Source: an uncultured Angelakisella sp. (GTDB lineage Bacteria > Bacillota > Clostridia > Oscillospirales > Ruminococcaceae). From it: a stretch of DNA of 7,194 bases. Below are positions 1-6,074 of this stretch, piece by piece. How positions within the stretch are numbered: position 1 is the first letter of the stretch; each line of letters begins with the position of its first letter. Made by a program: the position numbers and the translations under genes. The notes beneath the pieces were generated by a model. The model was not told where the DNA came from, did not search any database, and saw only the letters and a list, made by a program, of their open reading frames with translations. Location of the stretch: contig CAJUFR010000044.1 of the NCBI GenBank assembly GCA_910585525.1, positions 1 through 7,194 on the forward strand, given 5' to 3'.

Positions 1-13
1 GTCGCTCGACGCG

Positions 14-40
14 AAAAGAGGGGCTTTTAGCCCCCCTTTT
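14..40. terminator. Bidirectional intrinsic terminator hairpin
   Basis: Bases 14-25 pair with 29-40 over 12 positions with one mismatch (A19/C35), leaving a TTT loop. The core is a GGGGC/GCCCC stem flanked by AAAA and TTTT, so it reads as a terminator on either strand. On the plus strand a further T5 run lies at 46-50. It could end a rightward gene lying before the window, and it could serve as the final stop for the leftward gntR-mmcQ transcript. The structure is read directly from the sequence; its use is inferred. Confidence 0.7.
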
Positions 41-97
41 CACACTTTTTCCCCCCTACTGACCGGCAGGCCCTGCTTCTGGGGAGAGTTTTTCGAC

Positions 98-133
98 AGA
101 CTGAGGGCCCAGTCTTTTTATAGACTGGGCCCT
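98..133. terminator. Perfect 12-bp hairpin over the mmcQ stop, with an alternative stem
   Basis: Bases 104-115 and 122-133 form a perfect 12-bp stem (AGGGCCCAGTCT and its complement) with a six-base loop. The TAA stop of the leftward gene at 118-120 lies in that loop. A second, exclusive pairing is possible: AGACTG at 98-103 with CAGTCT at 110-115, followed by T5 (115-119) on the plus strand. The minus-strand RNA has no U-run directly after the large stem, so there it may stabilise the 3' end rather than terminate by itself. Confidence 0.5.
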
Positions 134-471
134 TTCTTTCTCCCCCGAACCTCCGTCAACCGAAAACTGTCCCCGACCATCCGCTCGATCTCCCCCACCG
201 GGACGCTGCCGTCCAGGATCACGCTGACCCAGTGGCGCTTGTTCATGTGGAAGGCCGGGACCACCGAGGGGTATACCCTCCGCCAAAACTCCCCCCACTC
301 CGGGGCGGCCTTGAGGTTCAGCCATACCCTCCCCTGGCGCTCAAAGATGGCGGCAAACATCTTGTTCCCCGCCCGGTGGCGGATGATGGCCCATTCCGGG
401 CCAAAGGGGTAATCCTCGTAGCTGCCGGGCTGCTCCAGACAGAGCCGGATGGCCTGCTCTCGGGTGGTCAT
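118..471 (-). CDS. MmcQ/YjbR family protein
   Basis: A 117-residue protein that spans the usual length of the MmcQ/YjbR family: small single-domain proteins with a CyaY-like fold, often labelled putative DNA-binding but with no settled biochemical role. Recognisable features are the N-terminal LCLEQPGSYEDYPFG segment, a central KMFAAIFER strand, the NLKAAPEW motif, and a late region with FHMNKRHWVSVILDG. It has no signal peptide or membrane segment. The ATG at 471 is preceded by AGGAGG (480-485 on the plus strand) at eight bases, and this site overlaps the TAG stop of the upstream gntR-type gene. The two are therefore almost certainly co-transcribed and probably translationally coupled. Family assignment is good; function is unknown. 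Confidence 0.85.
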   Translation of the reverse strand: MTTREQAIRLCLEQPGSYEDYPFGPEWAIIRHRAGNKMFAAIFERQGRVWLNLKAAPEWGEFWRRVYPSVVPAFHMNKRHWVSVILDGSVPVGEIERMVGDSFRLTEVRGRKKGPSL

Positions 472-483
472 GTCGTCCCCCTC

Positions 484-1152
484 CTATACCGGGTAGATAC
501 GGTCAAACTCCGCCAGGAAATGGTAGTGATCGTTGCCGAAGTCGGCCAGGTCCTCCTTCAGGGCCTGTAACAGCCCCCCCAGGTCCTTCCTCTCCAGGCA
601 CTCCAGAATCAGGCGGTGGTGCTTGGTGTCCATGGAGAGGGGCGGCGGGGCGGCGGAATCCACGATGCTCTGGGCGTAGGCCCGCTCCAGCCGGTCCATG
701 CACCGCTCCAACTCGTCGGTGATATAATCGTTGCCGCAAAAGGAGATCATCTTGACGTGGAACTCCTTGTTGTACCGCCAGTGGTCCCATATCTCCAGAT
801 CGACCTGGCGGCACTTCTCGTCGATGGCGGCCAGGCAGCCCAGCTGCCGGGGGGTGAAGTCTTTGTAGCAGGCCGACATCTGGCCGCACTCCAGCAGCAG
901 GCGGAAGGTCATCATATCCCGGACGTCCTCGCTGGTCAGGCGGATGATCTCGTAGCCGTAGCGGGGGATGCTCCGCAGCACGTGGTCGTTGCAGAGCAGC
1001 AGCAGCGCCTCCCGCACCGGGGCCTTGCTGCACTTGTATTTTTCCACCAGCGACCGCTCGTTGAGCACGTCCCGGCTCCGGTATTCCCCGTGGAGGATGT
1101 CCTCCAGGATGGCGTAGTATATCTGCTCCTTGATGCTTTTCACCCCGCGCAC
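484..1152 (-). CDS. GntR family transcriptional regulator with FCD domain
   Basis: A 222-residue cytoplasmic DNA-binding regulator. Residues 1-70 form the GntR winged helix-turn-helix: an IKEQIYYAILEDILHGEY helix, then SLVEKYKCSKAPVREALLLL as the recognition region, then a wing around RYGYEIIRL. Residues 75-215 resemble the all-helical FCD effector domain, with FRLLLECGQM, the N128-K-E-F-H132 segment and H178/H179 at the positions where FCD proteins usually bind metal or a small carboxylate ligand. GTG at 1152 is taken as the start because AGGAGG (plus-strand 1157-1162) sits four to five bases before it. It is transcribed divergently from the cysteine desulfidase-like gene, the classic arrangement of a local regulator and its target, and leads into mmcQ 12 bases later. 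The effector is unknown. Confidence 0.9.
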   Translation of the reverse strand: MRGVKSIKEQIYYAILEDILHGEYRSRDVLNERSLVEKYKCSKAPVREALLLLCNDHVLRSIPRYGYEIIRLTSEDVRDMMTFRLLLECGQMSACYKDFTPRQLGCLAAIDEKCRQVDLEIWDHWRYNKEFHVKMISFCGNDYITDELERCMDRLERAYAQSIVDSAAPPPLSMDTKHHRLILECLERKDLGGLLQALKEDLADFGNDHYHFLAEFDRIYPV

Positions 1153-1181
1153 CGCCCCTCCTTGCAGACTTTTCTGAAAGC

Positions 1182-1210
1182 ATTATAGCATGGAAGCGCC
1201 CGGTTTGCAA
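1182..1210 (-). promoter_or_regulatory. Sigma-A promoter for the gntR-mmcQ operon
   Basis: On the minus strand, TATAAT lies at 1187-1182 and is preceded by TGC, giving an extended -10 element. TTGCAA lies at 1210-1205, separated by 17 bases. The predicted RNA start near 1175 leaves a leader of about 22 bases before the GTG at 1152. The -10 match is perfect; the -35 matches four of six consensus positions. Confidence 0.75.
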
Positions 1211-1226
1211 ACGGCCCCGGCGGCCT

Positions 1227-1244
1227 TTGGCGGGCTTCCGCCAA
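1227..1244. promoter_or_regulatory. 18-bp inverted repeat upstream of the gntR promoter
   Basis: TTGGCGG and CCGCCAA form a perfect 7-bp inverted repeat around GCTT. It lies 17 bases upstream of the -35 of the leftward promoter and about 41 bases upstream of the -35 of the rightward one. This position suits a regulator binding site, possibly for autoregulation. No T-run follows, which argues against a terminator. The regulator that might bind is not known. Confidence 0.35.
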
Positions 1245-1277
1245 TTTCGACAAAAATCCCCCTTTTGATTTGGCCGT

Positions 1278-1287
1278 AATGCGCATT
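1278..1287. promoter_or_regulatory. 10-bp palindrome overlapping the rightward -35
   Basis: AATGCGCATT is a perfect palindrome whose last two bases are the first two of the TTGACA -35 hexamer at 1286-1291. A protein bound here would compete with RNA polymerase. It is short enough to occur by chance. Confidence 0.25.
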
Positions 1288-1314
1288 GACAAAAGATGTC
1301 TCTGATATTATTAT
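1286..1314 (+). promoter_or_regulatory. Strong sigma-A promoter for the cysteine desulfidase-like gene
   Basis: A perfect TTGACA (1286-1291) is separated by exactly 17 bases from TATTAT (1309-1314), five of six matches to TATAAT. The surrounding stretch 1286-1350 is AT-rich in an otherwise very GC-rich window. The predicted RNA start is near 1321, giving a leader of about 53 bases before the ATG at 1374. Confidence 0.85.
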
Positions 1315-1336
1315 TGATATGTCACTAATAATATCA
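1303..1336. promoter_or_regulatory. Operator-like 11-bp inverted repeat over the -10 and start site
   Basis: TGATATTATTA (1303-1313) and its exact complement at 1326-1336 flank a 12-base centre. The repeat covers the whole -10 hexamer and the predicted start site, the usual position of a repressor site. A second, overlapping perfect repeat pairs ATTGATAT (1313-1320) with ATATCAAT (1331-1338). The left arm lies upstream of the predicted RNA start, so this is more likely a DNA-level operator than an RNA hairpin. The divergent GntR protein is the obvious candidate binder, by inference only. Confidence 0.6.
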
Positions 1337-1373
1337 ATGACCACATCACAAGAAATCGGGGGTGTTTTTAGAG

Positions 1374-2657
1374 ATGAGCATCGCAACACTGCCCCTGGCG
1401 GAGAACTTCCTGGCTGCCCTCCGGCGGGAGTTGGTCCCGGCCCTGGGCTGTACCGAACCCATCGCCATCGCCTACGCGGCGGCCAAGGCCCGGGAGGTAC
1501 TGGGGGCGTTCCCGGAGGGGATGACCGTCTATTGCAGCGGCAACATCGTCAAAAATGTCAAGGGGGTGGTGGTGCCCAACTCCGGCGGGCTGCGCGGCAT
1601 CGACGTGGCGGCGGCGCTGGGTGTGACCGGCGGCCGGGCCGAACGCCAGCTGGAGGTGCTGGGGGAGATCACCGACGCCGATATTTCCCGGGCAAAGGAA
1701 CTGCTGGACAGCGGCTTTGTCACCTGCCACCTTCAGGAGGGGGCGGCTAACCTCTACGTCAGGGCGGAGGCCCGGCGGGGGGAGCACTGTGCCCAGGTCA
1801 CCGTCCAGGACCACCACACCCACATCGTCCAGATCGTAAAGGACGGCCAGGTTCTTCAACAGGAGGACCGTCTCTCCCAGGAGGAGGACACCGGTTGGGA
1901 GGGATGGAGCGTCTCCGCCATCCTGGACTTCGCCAGGACCACCGGCCTTGCCGAGGTTGCGCCGCTGCTGGACCGGCAGATCCGGTACAACACCGCCATC
2001 TCGGAGGAGGGGCTCAACAAGCCCTACGGGGCCCAGGTGGGGCGGACGCTGCTGGCCGCCTACGGCGACGGCATCCGCAACCGGGCCAAGGCGCGGGCGG
2101 CGGCGGGCTCGGACGCCCGGATGGGTGGCTGCGCCCTGCCGGTGGTGATCAACTCCGGCAGCGGCAACCAGGGGATGGCCCTTTCCCTGCCGGTCATCGA
2201 GTACGCCCGGGAACTGAAGGTCCCGGAGGAAAAACTTTACCGGGCGCTGCTCATCAGCAACCTGTTTTCCATCTACGCCAAGCACTACATCGGCAGCCTG
2301 TCCGCCTTCTGCGGCGCCGTCACCGCCGCCTGCGGCAGCGGAGCGGCCATCACCTACCTTTGCGGCGGGGACGACCAGGCGGTGGCCCGGACCATCACCA
2401 ACACCCTGGCCACCACCAGCGGCATCGTCTGCGACGGGGCCAAGGCCTCCTGCGCGGCCAAGATCGCCGCCGCCCTGGACGCCGCCATCCTGGGCCACGA
2501 GTTGAGTCTCCAGGGCCTTGCCTTCCAGCCCGGGGAGGGCATCGTCCAGCAGGAGGTGGAGGCCACCGTCCGCGCCACCGGCCACATCGGCCGGGTGGGG
2601 ATGCGGGAGACCGACCTGGAGATCCTGCGGGTGATGCTGGGGGTAGTGAGGCCGTAG
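1374..2657 (+). CDS. cyuA: UPF0597 family protein, probable L-cysteine desulfidase
   Basis: A 427-residue soluble protein of the UPF0597/CyuA (YhaM-like) family, related to the alpha domain of bacterial L-serine dehydratase. Members use a [4Fe-4S] cluster to break L-cysteine into pyruvate, ammonia and sulfide. Visible signatures are GCTEP with C26 near the N-terminus, the PVVINSGSGNQGM loop in the middle, FCGAVTAACGSGAA (C313, C320), and GIVCDGAKASC (C353, C360) near the C-terminus. In studied relatives one N-terminal cysteine and two late cysteines hold the cluster. Length matches the family, so it looks intact. ATG at 1374 is preferred because GGGGGTG lies nine bases upstream. A GTG at 1362 would be in frame but has no such site. 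The gene is divergent from the GntR/FCD regulator. Substrate preference is inferred; some members could act on related amino acids. Confidence 0.85.
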   Translation: MSIATLPLAENFLAALRRELVPALGCTEPIAIAYAAAKAREVLGAFPEGMTVYCSGNIVKNVKGVVVPNSGGLRGIDVAAALGVTGGRAERQLEVLGEITDADISRAKELLDSGFVTCHLQEGAANLYVRAEARRGEHCAQVTVQDHHTHIVQIVKDGQVLQQEDRLSQEEDTGWEGWSVSAILDFARTTGLAEVAPLLDRQIRYNTAISEEGLNKPYGAQVGRTLLAAYGDGIRNRAKARAAAGSDARMGGCALPVVINSGSGNQGMALSLPVIEYARELKVPEEKLYRALLISNLFSIYAKHYIGSLSAFCGAVTAACGSGAAITYLCGGDDQAVARTITNTLATTSGIVCDGAKASCAAKIAAALDAAILGHELSLQGLAFQPGEGIVQQEVEATVRATGHIGRVGMRETDLEILRVMLGVVRP

Positions 2658-2783
2658 GCGCCCCCTTCCCCCATCCCGACAACCAGCGGCAAAAGAAAAC
2701 ACCCCCTGCCATAGCCTCCGCCTTCTCCTGTGATGTAAGATTAAGATAAGGATAACATCATCATAGGAGGAGGCCTGCCGCTG

Positions 2784-5178
2784 ATGCGATACGGACATTT
2801 TGACCCCGAGAAACGGGAGTATGTCATCGACCGGGTGGATGTGCCGGTGTCCTGGACCAACTACCTGGGGGTGGAGGAACTTTGCGGGGTGGTGAACCAC
2901 ACCGCCGGGGGGTATCTCTTTTACCGCAGCCCGGAGCACCACCGGGTCACCCGCTTCCGGCCCAACGGCGTGCCGATGGACCGCCCCGGCCACTACATTT
3001 ACCTCCGGGACGAGGAAACGGGGGAGTTCTGGTCGGTCTCCTGGCAGCCCTGCGGCGGGGACCTGTCCTGCTACCGCTGCCGCCACGGTCTCAGCTACTC
3101 GGTGTACCAGTGTGACCGGGATGGCATCCGGGCCGCCCAGACCCTCTTCATCCCCCGGGGGGGATGCGGTGGAACTGTGGGACCTGACCCTGGAGAACAC
3201 CTCCGGGCGGGAACGGCGGCTCAGTGTCTGCTCCTACGCCGAGTTCGCCTTCCACCAGATCCCCATCGACAACCAAAATTTCCAGATGTCCCTCTACTGC
3301 GCCGGGAGCCGGTACGAGGACGGCATCATCGACTATCAGCTGTTCTACGAGCAGGCCCACCAGTTTATGGCGGCCTCCTTCGTGCCGGACGGCTTTGACT
3401 GCGTTCGGGACGCCTTCCTGGGGCCCTACCGCACCGAATCGGACCCTGCCGCCGTGGAGCGGGGGGAATGCTCCGGCTCGGCGGAAAAGGGGAACAACCA
3501 CTGCGCCGCCCTGCAAAAGAAGCTGACCCTGGCCCCCGGCCAGAAGGCCCGGCTGGTCTGGATGCTGGGGGAAGGGGGCCTGGAGGAGGGCCGCCGCATC
3601 CGGGCGAAGTACAGCGACTTTACCGCCGTGGACGCCGCTTTTGATGACCTGGCCCGGTTCTGGGAGGACAAGCTGGGCCGTCTCCAGGTCTCCACCCCCG
3701 ACCCGGAGATGGACACCATGCTGAACACCTGGAACCTCTACCAGAGCGAGGTGAACGTCATGTTCTCCCGCTTTGCCTCCTTCATCGAGGTGGGGGGCCG
3801 CACCGGCCTTGGCTACCGGGACACCGCCCAGGACGCCATGACCATCCCCCACTCCGCCCCGGAGGGGTGCAGAAAGCGCATCCTCCAGCTGATGCAGGGG
3901 CTTACCAGCCGGGGCTACGGCCTGCACCTCTTTGATCCGGCCTGGTTCGGGCCCCAGCCCGAAAAGCCCGCCTTCAAGTCCCCCACCGTCATCCCCACCC
4001 CGGACAGGGCCAGCATCGTCCACGGCCTGGCCGACGCCTGCGCCGACGACGCCCTGTGGCTGGTGGCGGCGGTGGTGGAGTACGTCCGGGAGACAGGGGA
4101 ACTGGACTTCTTTGACCAGGTGGCAGGGTACGCCGACGGCGGAGAGGGCACCATCTACGAGCACCTGAAAAGGATCGTGGACTTCTCCGCCCGGGAGGTG
4201 GGGGCCCACGGCATCTGCAAGGGGCTGCGGGCGGATTGGAACGACGGTCTCAACCTGGGTGGCGGGGAGAGCGCCATGGTCTCCTTCCTCCACGTCTGGG
4301 CCCTGGGCTACCTTGTGGACGCCGCCCGGGCCCTGGGCCGGACAGAGGACGCCCAACACTACGACCAGATGCGCCGTAACGTCACCGAGACCTGCCAGAG
4401 GGAACTTTGGGACGGGGACTGGTACCTGCGGGGCATCACGGCGGACGGCCGGAAGATCGGCACCCGCACCGACCCGGAGGGCCGGGTCCACCTGGAGAGC
4501 AACGTCTGGGCCGTCCTCTCCGGGGCGGCGGGGGAGGAACGGGGGCGCAAGGCCATGGACGCCGTGGACGAGGCCCTTTACACCCCCTTCGGCCTGCGGC
4601 TCAACGCCCCCAGCTACACGAGGCCCGACGACGCCATCGGCTTCATCACCCGGGTCTACCCCGGGGTGAAGGAAAACGCCTCCATCTTCTCCCACTCCAA
4701 CCCCTGGGCCTGGTGCGCCGAGGCGGCGCTGGGACGGGGCAGCCGGGCGATGAGGTTCTACCGGGCCTTGTGTCCCGCCGCCCAGAATGATAAAATAGAG
4801 GTGCGCCAAAGCGAGCCCTATTCCTACTGCCAGTTCGTCATGGGCCCCGATCACACCGCCTTCGGCCGGGCCCGGCACCCCTTTATGACCGGCTCCGGGG
4901 GGTGGAGCTACTTCGCCGCCACCCGGTACCTGCTGGGGGTGCGGCCCCAGTTCCACGGCCTGCTGGTGGACCCCTGCATCCCGGCGGACTGGAAGGAGTT
5001 CCGGGTCACCCGGGTCTGGCGGGGGGCCACCTACCACATCACGGTGGAGAACCCCCGCAGGGTGGAGAAAGGGGTGGCCTCGGTGGCCCTGAACGGCCAG
5101 CCGGCGGACCGGCTCATCCCGCCCCAGCCGGTGGGGAGCGTCAGCCAGGTCACCGTCACCATGGGACCGAGAGGATAA
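2784..5178 (+). pseudogene. GH94 disaccharide phosphorylase (cellobiose/chitobiose type), frameshifted
   Basis: Two adjoining frames together encode a GH94 phosphorylase of about 797 residues, the normal size. These enzymes split a beta-linked disaccharide with phosphate into an alpha-hexose 1-phosphate and a free sugar in the cytoplasm. The first frame (2784-3398, 204 residues) carries the N-terminal beta-sandwich up to LFIPRGG; the second resumes with GDAVELWDLTLEN and runs to 5178. The shift lies at a G7 run (3157-3163); removing one G restores the frame. The second part has GYRDTAQDAM, ADWNDGLNL with the catalytic Asp of WND (codon 4243-4245, about residue 487), FSHSNPW (His near 637) and MTGSGG (Thr-Gly near 702), all expected for phosphate and sugar binding. 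AGGAGG at 2768-2773 supports the start. Whether the substrate is cellobiose, chitobiose or another cannot be decided by eye. Confidence 0.85.
3152..3163 (+). repeat. C5-G7 homopolymer tract at the frameshift
   Basis: Five C residues (3152-3156) are followed by seven G residues (3157-3163). In the upstream frame the tract reads CCC CGG GGG GGA. With six Gs it would read CCC CGG GGG GAT and continue straight into the conserved second half of the GH94 protein. Such runs are prone both to replication slippage and to sequencing error. Confidence 0.85.
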
Positions 5179-5194
5179 GAAGGGAGGGCACGCC

Positions 5195-6013
5195 ATGAGC
5201 GTAACATTTGGCACCGGCGGCTGGAGGGCCGTTATCGGGGACGGGTTCACCAAGGCCAACATTCAGCTTCTCACCGCCGCCCTGGCCCGGAAGATGAAGG
5301 AGGAGAACGCCGCCCAGCGGGGCTTCCTCATCGGCTACGACCGGCGGTTCCTCTCCCGGGAGGCCGCCCACTGGGCCGCCGAGGTGATGGCGGGGGCGGA
5401 TGTCCCCTGCATGGTGGTGGAGCGGGAGGCCCCCACCCCCCTGATCATGTTCGCAGTCAAATACTACGAGCTGTCCTACGGCATGGCGGTGACCGCCAGC
5501 CACAACCCCGCCCTGTACAACGGGGTGAAGGTGTTCGTCAAGGGGGGCCGGGACGCCGATGAACTGGTCACCGGCGGGGAGAGTTCCGGCGGCCTCACCG
5601 TCCGGGGGCACATCCAGGGCAAGGACGGCATCTACGCCGCCGCCCTGCTGGTGGAGATGATGTCCACCACCGGCCGCAGCCTGTCGGAGCTGTACCGGGA
5701 GGTCACCGCCCTTTGCGGCAGCTTCGAGATGGTGGAGCGGGGCTACCGCTTCTCCCGGGAGGAGAAGGAGCAGATCAGCCGCACCCTGATGGAGGACAAG
5801 CTGCTGCCCGACTTCGGCGCGCCGGTGGAGAAGGTGAGTTACGCCGACGGCTGCAAGGTCTACTTCCAGGGCGGCGGCTGGGTGGTGAGCCGTTTTTCCG
5901 GCACCGAGCCGCTGCTGCGGGTGTTCTGCGAGATGCAGACCGCCGGGCAGGCGGCGGAGGTGGCCCGGCGGATGGAGTTCTTTTTGGGCCTGGAGGACCG
6001 GAACATCGAATAG
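5195..6013 (+). CDS. Alpha-D-phosphohexomutase with large internal in-frame deletion
   Basis: The protein starts and ends like a phosphoglucomutase/phosphomannomutase: FGTGGWRA at the N-terminus, the phosphoserine loop TASHNP (S102), the sugar-binding loop GESSGG (E129), GKDGIYAA, and the C-terminal phosphate loop RFSGTEPLLR. It has only 272 residues, whereas relatives have roughly 450-570. About 27 residues separate S102 from the GESSG loop, where about 225 are usual. The junction lies within GGRDADELVTGG (about 5546-5578). The missing part includes all of domain 2 with the Mg-binding DGDxDR motif and the start of domain 3. A working mutase would turn the hexose 1-phosphate from the GH94 reaction into hexose 6-phosphate, which fits its place 16 bases after that gene, with GGGAGG before its ATG. 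As it stands the product should be inactive. Confidence 0.85.
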   Translation: MSVTFGTGGWRAVIGDGFTKANIQLLTAALARKMKEENAAQRGFLIGYDRRFLSREAAHWAAEVMAGADVPCMVVEREAPTPLIMFAVKYYELSYGMAVTASHNPALYNGVKVFVKGGRDADELVTGGESSGGLTVRGHIQGKDGIYAAALLVEMMSTTGRSLSELYREVTALCGSFEMVERGYRFSREEKEQISRTLMEDKLLPDFGAPVEKVSYADGCKVYFQGGGWVVSRFSGTEPLLRVFCEMQTAGQAAEVARRMEFFLGLEDRNIE

Positions 6014-6019
6014 TGGCCG

Positions 6020-6047
6020 ATACCCCGCCCCAGTGGCGGGGTATTTT
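6020..6047 (+). terminator. Intrinsic terminator after the phosphohexomutase
   Basis: Bases 6020-6029 (ATACCCCGCC) pair perfectly with 6035-6044 around a five-base loop. The stem ends in TTTT (6044-6047), with a further T5 at 6053-6057. It lies seven bases after the mutase stop and ends about 30 bases before the kinase start, so it should end or reduce transcription of the phosphorylase-mutase unit before the kinase. I see no clear promoter between it and the kinase ATG. Confidence 0.8.
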
Positions 6048-6074
6048 GGCAGTTTTTCCCTCGGGAGGTGTGAC

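Noticed and set aside
56..325. Minus-strand 89-residue frame at the left end
   Set aside because: It overlaps mmcQ in another frame and runs through the hairpin; the RBS and homology favour mmcQ.
1362..1373. Upstream GTG start for cyuA
   Set aside because: No ribosome binding site precedes it; GGGGGTG at 1358-1364 is correctly spaced for the ATG at 1374.
2731..2760. TGATGT/ACATCA inverted repeat upstream of the GH94 gene
   Set aside because: It is only six base pairs with an 18-base centre; chance is likely and no clear promoter accompanies it.
3112..3162. Independent translation start for the second half of the GH94 gene
   Set aside because: There is no ribosome binding site, and the residues before the G7 run are out-of-frame sequence unlike the family; a frameshift explains the data better.
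3152..3163. Programmed ribosomal frameshifting at the G7 tract
   Set aside because: A +1 shift is required and I see no stop codon at the slip site or clear stimulator; GH94 genes are not known to use recoding.
1368..3200. Long minus-strand open frame (610 residues) opposite cyuA and the start of the GH94 gene
   Set aside because: It is antisense to well-recognised proteins, has low-complexity Gly/Val/Pro/Ala composition, and arises from high GC at third codon positions.
3148..5262. Long minus-strand open frame (704 residues) opposite the GH94 gene
   Set aside because: It mirrors the conserved GH94 coding sequence, is repetitive in composition and has no recognisable domain.
6033..6074. Upstream start for the kinase at 6033
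   Set aside because: It lies within the terminator hairpin, while ATG 6075 has a strong GGGAGGTG site.
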